A program made the translations under genes and the position numbers. DNA of 64,000 nucleotides, taken from CAG-873 sp910578365. GTDB lineage: Bacteria > Bacteroidota > Bacteroidia > Bacteroidales > Muribaculaceae. Where the stretch lies: contig OX620685.1 in NCBI GenBank assembly GCA_951635545.1, positions 930,001 through 994,000 on the forward strand, written 5' to 3'. Positions 36,601 through 44,568 of this stretch are shown here, one piece after another. The notes beneath the pieces were generated by a model. That model was not told the DNA's origin and did no database searches. It worked only from the letters and a program-made list of their open reading frames with translations. Each line of letters starts with the position of its first letter. Positions within the stretch are counted from its first letter, which is position 1.

Positions 36601-36813
36601 TTCCGCCTCAAGAACCTGCAGCTGGGCTACTCGCTCCCGCGCAACCTCATAGGCAAGGCCGGCTTCCAGAACTGCCGACTGTATCTTCAGGGCGGCAACC
36701 TTTTCACCGTAACCAAATACACCGGTTTCGACCCCGAAGTATCGGGCGGTGTAGACTATGGCAACTATCCGCAGTCACGAACATTCATCTTCGGCATTAA
36801 CATTACCTACTGA
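33685..36813 (+). CDS. susC: SusC-family TonB-dependent glycan transporter
   Basis: A 1042-residue outer-membrane transporter importing glycan oligomers with its SusD lid. ATG 33685 was chosen because it starts the signal peptide MRKHLLLLFILICDISVWAQ and follows the promoter. Domains in order: carboxypeptidase-like regulatory domain (about 22-100, VSGTVYTADDGEPAIGATV), TonB-box-like DEVVVIGYGTMKKSDLTGSV, plug (ANALQGQAAGV to TAIYGSRGANGVI), then a 22-strand barrel ending in GINITY. It lies 6 bp before susD. The enzymes downstream suggest beta-1,3-glucan oligosaccharides as substrate. Confidence 0.95.
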   Translation: MRKHLLLLFILICDISVWAQLRVSGTVYTADDGEPAIGATVRVLENPSNVIDTDFDGKYEISVNAGQTLEFSYVGCDPVQKKINESQTLDVTLHNISVLDEVVVIGYGTMKKSDLTGSVTSVASDKLQKTPAPSLANALQGQAAGVTVNSLSGRPGAAAEVRIRGVGNVTSSAPIYVVDGIITDDISFLSPNDIENTEILKDASATAIYGSRGANGVIIVTTRAGQTGQRARISFDAYAGVQQRWRKLDVMNANEFAEAYININGNKTSKKYYAENGFNKWLRTFKGLASSPYYPTIYDPDTNPDGFDYASQDTDWQDEVFRDAWIQNYHMSVDGGSDKFTYSMSGSWFKQEGTLIGSDYSRFTARLNTSYKATDWLKIGENISFMAGVAKNAYESGDNTSSPMSNMLSAAFAMAPWDPTHYPAGSVNRNGKDLSGGISAGSNFTNVTNPFSMLEYNHPHNRTERWVGNVFAEITPLPYLTFRSTYSFDYRVGLNKSFADAYEVSAYDKREENFLASDINRTYNYQVDNILTYARKIGKHDFSIMAGQTVEEYSYYGIGASGSSILNPVERNWYLSQVTDNFSRPSDSVGRSRRFSWLGRVHYSFNDRYLATVNFRADGSSKFPEKAWGYFPSFALAWRMNQEAFLRDVTWLSNLKLRLGWGKVGNDNINNNAFLLTMFNTGPTFVDYVFGADQQLASGATVLTWINNGGHWENTAQWSAGVDFGFFNNRLNGSLDAFIRDTQDMLMSVNAPAHVGNRYPAMANVGEVRNKGIEISLNYDNSIGRDFHYSIGGNVSFIDNKLTHLNGGSVIRSNYDGVQVVDEGHSLNYFWGYRYEGVYRSDEEVLEHLSGYNAANTPFHAGDARYADINNDGIIDSNDRVDLGNSIPWLNYGINLAAYWKNFDLQLFFQGVGGNKIYNQKRMQLESNGSSSVLSPVMADVWTTDNPDGSLPNAVNSVNYYTSDRFLESGSYFRLKNLQLGYSLPRNLIGKAGFQNCRLYLQGGNLFTVTKYTGFDPEVSGGVDYGNYPQSRTFIFGINITY

Positions 36814-36819
36814 TAAATC

Positions 36820-38409
36820 ATGAAAACAAAATATATAGCCATGGCCGCTCTGGCGGCCATAAGCCTCAGCTCATGCAATGACTGGCTCAAGGAAGAAGCC
36901 CCGGGCACCAACAAGTTCGACGACTTCTTCACCGGCGGAGCGGTAGCCATACAGACCGTAAACGCCTGCTACGCCCCACTGGCCTGGGAATATAATCCCG
37001 GCGGCTACTTCTCGGAATGGTACATAGGCGACATTGCCTCGGACGACGCGCTCAAAGGCGGACAGGACGTGGCCGATGACGCAAACGCATACGACATAGA
37101 CAATTTCAAGGTAAATATCCAGAACGGCATCCTCCTGAACTACTACAGGGCCAAATACCAGGGTATAATACGCTGTAATCTGGCCCTGCAGGAAGTTGCC
37201 AAGGTCGAACCGGACACCGACATGAGCGATGCGCGCAAAGAATGTCTTATCGGCGAGGCCTACTTCATGCGTGCGTTCTACTATTTCCAGCTGGTGCGTG
37301 TGTTCGGAGGTGTGCCTCTGATTGACTTCGTAATCGAGTCAAGCTCGGCCTGGCAGCAGCCGCGCGCCACAGCCGATGATGTCTACGATCACATAGTATC
37401 GGACCTCATCGAGGCTGAAAAGCGACTCTGGAACAAGTCGGAGTATCCTGCAACCGACCTTGGCAGAGCCACCCGAGGTGCAGCTCAGGCCATGCTTTGC
37501 AAGGCATATCTCTACATGCACGACTACGACAACGCCTACAAATGGGGCAAAACCTGGGTAGACGGACAATATGGAAGTGAATACAGCCTTCTGGCCGACT
37601 ACGAACAGAACTTCACCCTCGCCGGCGAAAACGGCCCCGAGAGTGTTTTTGAGATACAGTATATGGAAGAACCCACCAGCGACTACGGCGAAGGCTTCGG
37701 ATTCACCCGAGGCACATTCACCTCAATACTGACTCGCCCGCGTGCGTCGGTATTCGGTGGCAGCAGCAGCAACAAAGGCTGGGGATTCAACCATCCTACC
37801 CGCAGTCTGTTCAACGAATTCGAAGCCGGCGACCCTCGCCGCGAACTCACAGTCGGACAGCTCGACGATGAAATTTCAACCGAAGTCGAAGTCAATTACC
37901 TCGGCAATCCGTACTACAACTACAAGACAGCGTACATGGAGCATGGCCTCATACCCGGTCTGAACCACGACTCGCGCGGCCCGCTCAACTACCGCCTGGT
38001 AAGAGCATCCGATGTTCTCCTTCTCTTTGCCGAAGCCGCTCTTGAAAGCGGCAAAAGCACAGCCGATGCCAAATGGGCTCTCGAAGAAGTACGCGCCAGA
38101 GCCCGCGCAATGGCCACTGTGCCGGGTGCGCTGCCCGCCTTCCCTTACGGCAGTTACACCGATAACACCGACGGACTCCGCGCCGCAATCCGCCACGAAC
38201 GCCGTGTGGAACTCGGCATGGAAGGCCACCGATGGTTTGACCTCGTACGCTGGGGAATCGCCTATGAGGTAATGAACGAATACGCACGCAACGAGAGTGC
38301 CGAGGTACAGGCCGAGATGGCAAACTTCATCAAGGGCAAGAACGAGCTCTTCCCCATTCCGTCAGAGGAACTGAACCTCAACCCCATGGAGCAGAACCCC
38401 GGCTACTGA
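36820..38409 (+). CDS. susD: SusD/RagB-family glycan-binding lipoprotein
   Basis: A 529-residue surface lipoprotein, the lid of the SusC transporter. The signal peptide ends SLSSC (lipidated Cys about residue 19). The TPR-like SusD fold shows the conserved ECLIGEAYFMRAFYYFQLVRVFGGVPL and the C-terminal ELGMEGHRWFDLVRWGIA and ELFPIPSEELNLNP blocks typical of RagB/SusD. It follows susC by 6 bp. A 12-bp hairpin lies just after it and may set the dosage of the downstream genes. Confidence 0.95.
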   Translation: MKTKYIAMAALAAISLSSCNDWLKEEAPGTNKFDDFFTGGAVAIQTVNACYAPLAWEYNPGGYFSEWYIGDIASDDALKGGQDVADDANAYDIDNFKVNIQNGILLNYYRAKYQGIIRCNLALQEVAKVEPDTDMSDARKECLIGEAYFMRAFYYFQLVRVFGGVPLIDFVIESSSAWQQPRATADDVYDHIVSDLIEAEKRLWNKSEYPATDLGRATRGAAQAMLCKAYLYMHDYDNAYKWGKTWVDGQYGSEYSLLADYEQNFTLAGENGPESVFEIQYMEEPTSDYGEGFGFTRGTFTSILTRPRASVFGGSSSNKGWGFNHPTRSLFNEFEAGDPRRELTVGQLDDEISTEVEVNYLGNPYYNYKTAYMEHGLIPGLNHDSRGPLNYRLVRASDVLLLFAEAALESGKSTADAKWALEEVRARARAMATVPGALPAFPYGSYTDNTDGLRAAIRHERRVELGMEGHRWFDLVRWGIAYEVMNEYARNESAEVQAEMANFIKGKNELFPIPSEELNLNPMEQNPGY

Positions 38410-38436
38410 TAACTAATAAGCAATACCACTATTTAC

Positions 38437-38469
38437 GGTTGACGGCGGCTTCCACGCCCGCCGTCAACC
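38437..38469 (+). terminator. Intercistronic 12-bp hairpin after susD
   Basis: GGTTGACGGCGG (38437-38448) pairs perfectly with CCGCCGTCAACC (38458-38469). There is no T-run, so it may stabilise the 3' end of the susCD message or partly terminate transcription. Confidence 0.6.
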
Positions 38470-38513
38470 CGCCCCACGAATCCAAATAAAACCAAAACAT
38501 AACATCAAACGAC

Positions 38514-39482
38514 ATGAAGAAATTTACTCTCTTAACAGCCATGGCACTGGCCGCCACCGCTGCCAACGCACAGTACACAGTAGAAGACGCAGGCATCGCT
38601 CCCGTTCTCGAAAAAGGCGAAAATGCTGCTGAATTCTATGTATTCCAGCTGGACCCCATCACCGTTGAAAGCCTCAAGAATGAGGGCAAGACTGTACACG
38701 ACTACACTCTGAACCCCGAGCTCGGCCGCAACCTGTGGATATGGAACGGTCTGATTGGCGGCGACGGCAGCATGCCCGGCGTAGACTTCCAGACCGAAGG
38801 CTATGTATCGCTCGCAGTAGCTCCCGATGCCGGCTGGGCAGGCGGCGGTTTCAACCAGAGCCACGATGCCCGCATCGGCGGTGTCGAAAACCCCAACGGC
38901 ACATGCGCAGGCATGGACCTGAGCGGAGTAAACTCCAACACACGCCTGCACCTGGCTTTCCGCGCCAGCGGCAGCGCATCAACCTCACTGGGCTTCACCT
39001 TCATGGACGACGATGCCGTTAAAGACGCCAACGCACACTTCTGCATCGGTCCCAACGCTTACGAAAACTATCCTATGATTGCACAGGCCATCACCGACGA
39101 ATGGCAGGCAATCGACATCAGCTTCGCCGACCTGAAGAAACTCTGGCCTTCGTTCAACTTCACCCCCAGCAACGACTGGTGCGGCAACTATCTGGCTTTC
39201 CACCCCACCTACATTCCCGGCCAGTCGTTCAGCCTTGACGCCTTCTATCTCTACCAGGCCAAGAGCGAGGCCGGCGTAGCCGACATCGAATCGGGCAACT
39301 TCGACATCATCATCACCGGCAAGACCGCCAATGCTTCCGGCGCAAGCTCGATGCAAATCTACAACCTCGCAGGCCAGTGCGTGAAGAGCGCAAACGGTTC
39401 CACTATCGGTATCGACAATCTTGCTGCCGGAGTTTATGTTGTAAAAGCCGGCAACAACGTACGCAAAATCGCTGTAAAATAA
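38514..39482 (+). CDS. Secreted protein with C-terminal sorting-like domain (SusE/F position)
   Basis: A 322-residue protein with a signal peptide (MKKFTLLTAMALAATAANAQ). A beta-rich body of about 230 residues follows, with aromatic-rich segments such as NLWIWNGLIGG and DAGWAGGGFNQSH suited to carbohydrate binding. The last 70 residues (MQIYNLAGQCVKSANG to KIAVK) match a type A sorting-domain-like C-terminus. Its place right after susD is that of the SusE/SusF surface glycan-binding proteins. No catalytic motif is seen. It is called a glycan-binding protein by context only. Confidence 0.6.
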   Translation: MKKFTLLTAMALAATAANAQYTVEDAGIAPVLEKGENAAEFYVFQLDPITVESLKNEGKTVHDYTLNPELGRNLWIWNGLIGGDGSMPGVDFQTEGYVSLAVAPDAGWAGGGFNQSHDARIGGVENPNGTCAGMDLSGVNSNTRLHLAFRASGSASTSLGFTFMDDDAVKDANAHFCIGPNAYENYPMIAQAITDEWQAIDISFADLKKLWPSFNFTPSNDWCGNYLAFHPTYIPGQSFSLDAFYLYQAKSEAGVADIESGNFDIIITGKTANASGASSMQIYNLAGQCVKSANGSTIGIDNLAAGVYVVKAGNNVRKIAVK

Positions 39483-39705
39483 CCCGTTAAGATACAAACA
39501 CCACTTCCGGCCGCCAAGCCGGAGATAATGCATCCGGGGGGGCGCGGCGCGTCCGCGTTCCCCCGTCGCATATAATTTCGAACCTGAATCCTGATACTCC
39601 GGCACACATACACAGAGCCAGCATCCGTTCCGGCGCACTGCGCCTGACTGAACACTTGGGCCTCACATTACAAAAACTGAAATCAATCATTCACAATATA
39701 TACAA
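39483..39705 (+). other. Intercistronic region with two GC-rich hairpins
   Basis: TCCGGC/GCCGGA (about 39506-39523) and a long stem of CGGGGGGGCGCGG with CCGCGTTCCCCCG (about 39534-39565) follow the preceding stop. They could partly terminate transcription or protect mRNA ends before the GH16 gene. No ORF is supported here. Confidence 0.45.
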
Positions 39706-40878
39706 ATGAATACCAGACTACCGATAATAATCTCACTGGCAGCCATGGCGCTCGGCGCCAACGCAGCCGAGCCACAGACAGGAAGTGGCGAAATCGACGG
39801 TTACCGTCTTGTATGGCAGGACCTGTTCGACTCAGGCGAACTCAAACCCGAACGATGGAACATAGAGGTAAACGGCGACGGTGGCGGCAACAACGAACTG
39901 CAGTATTACACCGACCGCGAAGAGAACGTACGTGTAGGCGATGACGGCCAGGGCAACGGATGTCTGATTCTCACAGCCCGCCGCGAAAACTATCAAGGAA
40001 AATCTTTCACCTCGGGCCGTGTAACCACCAAAAACCTTTTCGCCTTCAAACACGGCAAAATCGAAGCCGCAATACGCTTCCCCTACACCCCCAACGGACT
40101 TTGGCCTGCATTCTGGATGATGGGCAACGACTTCGACCAGGTTGGCTGGCCGCGCAGCGGTGAAATTGATATTGTCGAAATGGGACATTCAAACGGATTC
40201 ACAAACGGAGTCGGCGACCGCTTCTTCAACGGGGCATGCCACTGGGGACAAGGCTGGCCCAATGCCTCTTATGCCAAGGATGCCACTAAATCCTACTCAC
40301 TGCAAGACGGCGAATTCCACCTGTTCACTCTGATATGGGACGAAAACAAAATCAGCATGTACGTCGATCTCGACAAGATGCCCGTACAGACCCCCTATTT
40401 TCAGATGGATATACCGGCAGACGACCCCGGCAACGAATGGTCGGCCGGAAATTACTTCCATAAAGAAAACTTCATTCTGTTCAATCTTGCCGTTGGCGGA
40501 AATTTCCCCGGCATACATAATCCGGCCGATATAACCGCACTGAACGACGAAAATTCTCAACAAGCATCGATGTATGTCAACTATGTGCGTGTGTATCAGA
40601 AAGGCAACGACGACGAATCGATATTCGCGGTGATTCCGGGCGACAAGGACGAAACTGCCTCAATGGCCGACGCATCGGTCAGTAATAGCCGGCTTGAAAT
40701 CAGAATCTCTGGAAAAAACGCCATAGCTCCCGGCTGCAATATAACTGCATACGACATTGCCGGACATATCGTGGCATCGGCACCCGACAGCCTTGACCTG
40801 GGCAAGCTCTCTGCCGGCATGTACATCATACATGCAACCGGTAACGGCCGGACCTCGGTAATCAAAACAACCATTTAA
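39706..40878 (+). CDS. GH16 family endo-beta-1,3-glucanase (laminarinase-like)
   Basis: A 390-residue secreted glycoside hydrolase. After the signal peptide (ending about residue 21), the GH16 beta-jellyroll shows RLVWQDLFDSGELKPERWNIE, NNELQYYTDR, and the catalytic motif SGEIDIVEMG (nucleophile and acid/base Glu of ExDxxE) preceded by LWPAFWMMG. These are laminarinase-type features. The C-terminal about 75 residues (ITAYDIAGHIVASAPDSLD to IKTTI) look like a sorting domain, implying export to the surface. It acts with the GH3 and GH128 enzymes next to it to degrade beta-1,3-glucan. Confidence 0.93.
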   Translation: MNTRLPIIISLAAMALGANAAEPQTGSGEIDGYRLVWQDLFDSGELKPERWNIEVNGDGGGNNELQYYTDREENVRVGDDGQGNGCLILTARRENYQGKSFTSGRVTTKNLFAFKHGKIEAAIRFPYTPNGLWPAFWMMGNDFDQVGWPRSGEIDIVEMGHSNGFTNGVGDRFFNGACHWGQGWPNASYAKDATKSYSLQDGEFHLFTLIWDENKISMYVDLDKMPVQTPYFQMDIPADDPGNEWSAGNYFHKENFILFNLAVGGNFPGIHNPADITALNDENSQQASMYVNYVRVYQKGNDDESIFAVIPGDKDETASMADASVSNSRLEIRISGKNAIAPGCNITAYDIAGHIVASAPDSLDLGKLSAGMYIIHATGNGRTSVIKTTI

Positions 40879-40888
40879 ACTCCCCTGC

Positions 40889-43108
40889 ATGAAATTCAAC
40901 ATAGCCATAGCTGCACTGCTTGCGGGCTTGTCGGCATCCGCCGCACAACCGGCCGGCAATATCGAGGCCCGCATCGATGAACTTCTGGGCAAAATGACTA
41001 TTGAAGAAAAAATAGGACAGCTCAACCAGTACACCGGAAGCGGATATTCACCCGACATGTCTGGCCGGGTAAAGGCCGGCATGGTGGGTTCGATTCTCAA
41101 CGAAGTCAATCCGGAAACCGTAAATGCCCTTCAGCGCGATGCCGTAGAAAATTCCCGCCTTGGAATTCCGCTGGTGTTCGCACGCGATGTAATACACGGA
41201 TTCCGCACCATATTCCCTATTCCGCTCGGACAGGGCGCCACATGGAACCCGGCACTGGTAGAGGAAGGGTCGGCCATAGCCGCCCGCGAAGCATCGTCGG
41301 CCGGTATCCGCTGGACATTTTCTCCCATGGTCGACATAGCCCGCGACGCACGCTGGGGACGTATAGCCGAAGGCTACGGCGAAGACCCCGTGCTCACATC
41401 GGCAATGGGTGTGGCCGCGATAAAAGGCTATCAGGGCGACGATCTCTCCGCTCCCGGCACCATGGCGGCCTGCGTAAAGCATTTTGCCTGCTACGGAGCA
41501 GCCGAAAGCGGTCGCGACTACAACACCACATGGGTGCCGATGGAACTGCTCCACGACGTATATCTGCCCCCGTTCGAGGCCGGTGCCAAAGCCGGAGCCG
41601 CAACTTTTATGTGCTCGTTCAACGACATCAACGGTGTGCCTTCATCGGGCAACTCATATCTGCTGCGCGATATCCTGCGCGACAAATGGCAATGGGACGG
41701 TCTGATGGTAAGCGACTGGAATTCCATCAGCGAGATGATAAACCACGGATTCTGCGCCGACCGCAGCGAAGCCGCCTTGAAAGCCGCTCTCGCAGGTGTT
41801 GACATGGACATGGAGGGTCATGCCTATGACAACAGCCTCGCTACACTGGTCAAAGACGGTTCTGTGCCAATGGATATAATCGACAACATGGTACGCAACG
41901 TACTGCGGCTGAAATTCCGGCTGGGCCTTTTCGAGAATCCATACGTCGACATGGCCACCGCCAATAACTTCTATACCCCCGAAGCGCTTGACGCCGCTCG
42001 CCGTACTGCCGAAGAAAGCGCCATCCTGCTTAAAAATTCCGGAATACTGCCCCTGGGCAAGCGTCCCGGCAAAATATTCGTTACCGGGCCCATGGCCGAT
42101 GCAGCGCACGACCAGAACGGCACCTGGTGTTTCGACCTCGACAAGACCCGCACCGTGACTCCGCTCACATCGCTCCGTGAAAAATACGGAAACGCGGTTT
42201 CCTATTCGCCCGGTCTTACCTACAGCCGCGATAAGAACACCGACTTCGGCAAAGCTGTCGAAATGGCCGCCGATGCCGACGTGATACTGTATTTCGCCGG
42301 CGAAGAGGCCGTTCTGTCGGGCGAAGCCCACAGCAGGGCCGACATAACTCTGCCCGGAAGCCAGACCGAATATCTGCGCGCGCTGGCTGCTACCGGCAAA
42401 CCCATTGTAACCATAATCATGGCAGGCCGTCCGTTGGCCATACCCGAGGAATGTCAGCTCAGCCGGGCCGTGCTGTACTCATTCCATCCCGGGACCATGG
42501 GTGGCCCCGCTCTTGTGAATGTACTTTCGGGCGATGCCGCTCCCGGTGGCCGACTGCCGGTGTGCATGCCGCGCATGTCGGGTCAGATGCCCCTGTACTA
42601 CGCCTGCAAGAGCACCGGCCGCCCCACAAGCGAAATGACATTGATCGACGATATTCCCCTCGAGGCCGGACAGACATCCACCGGCTGTACGAGTTTCTTC
42701 CTTGACGCCGGCTACGAAGCTCTGTTCCCGTTCGGCTACGGCCTCGGATATACCACATTCGAATATGGAATTCCGGTGCTCAGCGCCACCGAAATGACCG
42801 CCGACGGAAGCATCGACATAAGCTGTACCGTAACCAACACCGGAAAACGGGCAGGCAGCGATGTTGTGCAGCTGTACGTGCGCGACCCGGTGGCATCTCT
42901 GGCCCGCCCTTTAAAAGAGCTCAAAGCCTTCGAAAAAATAACACTCGCCCCCGGTGAAAGCCGCACAGTAAGCTTCACCCTGCCCGCCTCTGCCCTGGCG
43001 TTCCACAACGCCAAAGGCGAAGCTGTTATCGAGGCCGGTGCTTTCCAGCTATGGGTCGACAATTCCTCGGCCTGCAAGTCCAAACCCGTTGAATTCAGAA
43101 TAAAATGA
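40889..43108 (+). CDS. bglX: GH3 family beta-glucosidase
   Basis: A 739-residue periplasmic GH3 exo-enzyme with a signal peptide of about 20 residues. The N-terminal TIM barrel shows KMTIEEKIGQL, KHFACYGAAESGRDYN and the nucleophile region GLMVSDWNSISEM. The alpha/beta sandwich and C-terminal fibronectin type III-like domain (PFGYGLGYTTFEY, GSDVVQLYVRDP, LKAFEKITLAPGE) follow. Length is typical of BglX. It starts 10 bp after the GH16 gene and overlaps the GH128 gene by 4 bp (ATGA). It likely trims glucosyl residues from imported oligosaccharides. Confidence 0.95.
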   Translation: MKFNIAIAALLAGLSASAAQPAGNIEARIDELLGKMTIEEKIGQLNQYTGSGYSPDMSGRVKAGMVGSILNEVNPETVNALQRDAVENSRLGIPLVFARDVIHGFRTIFPIPLGQGATWNPALVEEGSAIAAREASSAGIRWTFSPMVDIARDARWGRIAEGYGEDPVLTSAMGVAAIKGYQGDDLSAPGTMAACVKHFACYGAAESGRDYNTTWVPMELLHDVYLPPFEAGAKAGAATFMCSFNDINGVPSSGNSYLLRDILRDKWQWDGLMVSDWNSISEMINHGFCADRSEAALKAALAGVDMDMEGHAYDNSLATLVKDGSVPMDIIDNMVRNVLRLKFRLGLFENPYVDMATANNFYTPEALDAARRTAEESAILLKNSGILPLGKRPGKIFVTGPMADAAHDQNGTWCFDLDKTRTVTPLTSLREKYGNAVSYSPGLTYSRDKNTDFGKAVEMAADADVILYFAGEEAVLSGEAHSRADITLPGSQTEYLRALAATGKPIVTIIMAGRPLAIPEECQLSRAVLYSFHPGTMGGPALVNVLSGDAAPGGRLPVCMPRMSGQMPLYYACKSTGRPTSEMTLIDDIPLEAGQTSTGCTSFFLDAGYEALFPFGYGLGYTTFEYGIPVLSATEMTADGSIDISCTVTNTGKRAGSDVVQLYVRDPVASLARPLKELKAFEKITLAPGESRTVSFTLPASALAFHNAKGEAVIEAGAFQLWVDNSSACKSKPVEFRIK

Positions 43109-44544
43109 AAAAATACATACCTATAGTTCTTGCTCTGGCTCTGGCAGGCTCTGCAACCGCCTTTGCCAAGAGCCCCAAACGCGGAGTAAGCGAAGACCAG
43201 TTCACATTCGAAAGCCAGCTTAGAATACTCGCCCCCGGAGTAGGATGGTACTACAACTGGGCCAACGTACCCGGCCGCGGCTATGACGACGGTGTTATAA
43301 ATTTCACCGACATGGAGTTTGTGCCTATGTGCTGGAACGCCAACTACGATGCCGATGCCATACGCGATTATGTGAAATCGCATCCGTCGTGCCGCTACCT
43401 GCTCGGATTCAACGAACCCAACTTCACCAAGCAGGCCAATATGACTCCGCAGAAAGCCGCCGAGGAATGGACTGCAGTAAAAGCGCTTGCCGATGAACTC
43501 GGACTCGAGATTGTGGCCCCGGCCATGAACTATTCTCCCAACGCGCCCTACCAGGACCCCACCAAATGGTTCGACGAGTTTGTGGCGCTCGTGGGCAACG
43601 ATGCCTTCGACTATGTGGCCATACACAACTACGGAGGCCTTGGCGTGATGAAAACCCTCGCCGGCACATTCCACGAGCGATATGGCAAACCGGTATGGGT
43701 TACCGAATTCTGCTACTGGCCCAACGAAGGCCAGTCTGATTCACGCGTCGAACCCGATGTTCAGATTAAATCGATGGTCGAAACTGTGGAATGGCTCGAA
43801 AAGACCGACTATATCTACCGCTACGCATGGTTCAAGGCCACCGGACGCCATGAGAACACACCCACCGTCGGAAGTCCCTGCTACGGTCTGATTATTTCAC
43901 AGAACGGACTGGGCGAACGCAAGCTTTCGCCGCAAGGCTATGTATATACCTACATGAGTACATTCGACACCGAACTGTGGCATCAGGCGGGCGAGGACTT
44001 CGCCGCCACCGACTACATAGCGTCGAAATCGGTGAATCTTGCTCCGGGCGCTTACGATATGTGTCCGAAACCTATCGAGATTTCACAGTTCTCGGCCGGA
44101 GCCTATGCCGACTATCAGATTGAAATTCCTCAGGCCGACACTTATGTCCTCACCCTGCGTGTGAGCGGACAAGGCGAGCCCGTACGCTTCGACCCTACTC
44201 TGGTATTCGAATCTGTCGATGCCGATGGTAACGGCACAGCGCTGTGTCAGCCGCAGCAATTCCAGTTGTCAGGTAAGGACGACGTCTATACCGAGGCAGT
44301 TTTTGAGTTTGAACTGCCCGCCGGACGTCAGACACTGCGCATGCGCGACAGCAACCCGTTCCAGCCGAGCGGAATCCACATATCAACCCTCCGCTTCGAC
44401 GCCCGCTCGGGTGTGTCGGATGTCCTTGCCGGCGAAAAAGCCACAGACCAAACAGTATACAGTATTGACGGGCGCAAGGTCGGCACCGAAACTCCCGCTC
44501 CCGGAATATATATACGCGGCGGCAGGAAATTCATAGTAAAATAA
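43105..44544 (+). CDS. GH128-like endo-beta-1,3-glucanase
   Basis: A 479-residue secreted protein. The catalytic TIM barrel (residues ~30-280) shows GVGWYYNWANVPGRG, the acid/base motif YLLGFNEPN, AIHNYGG, and the nucleophile segment VWVTEFCYWP. This is the pattern of the Asl1/GH128 family that cleaves beta-1,3-glucans. Residues ~320-435 form a beta-sandwich, probably a carbohydrate-binding module (ADYQIEIPQADTYVLTLRVSG). The C-terminus (VYSIDGRKVGTETPAPGIYIRGG) resembles a sorting domain. It is translationally coupled to the GH3 gene. Confidence 0.88.
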   Translation: MKKYIPIVLALALAGSATAFAKSPKRGVSEDQFTFESQLRILAPGVGWYYNWANVPGRGYDDGVINFTDMEFVPMCWNANYDADAIRDYVKSHPSCRYLLGFNEPNFTKQANMTPQKAAEEWTAVKALADELGLEIVAPAMNYSPNAPYQDPTKWFDEFVALVGNDAFDYVAIHNYGGLGVMKTLAGTFHERYGKPVWVTEFCYWPNEGQSDSRVEPDVQIKSMVETVEWLEKTDYIYRYAWFKATGRHENTPTVGSPCYGLIISQNGLGERKLSPQGYVYTYMSTFDTELWHQAGEDFAATDYIASKSVNLAPGAYDMCPKPIEISQFSAGAYADYQIEIPQADTYVLTLRVSGQGEPVRFDPTLVFESVDADGNGTALCQPQQFQLSGKDDVYTEAVFEFELPAGRQTLRMRDSNPFQPSGIHISTLRFDARSGVSDVLAGEKATDQTVYSIDGRKVGTETPAPGIYIRGGRKFIVK

Positions 44545-44568
44545 ATAACAATAATATATCTTTACCAA

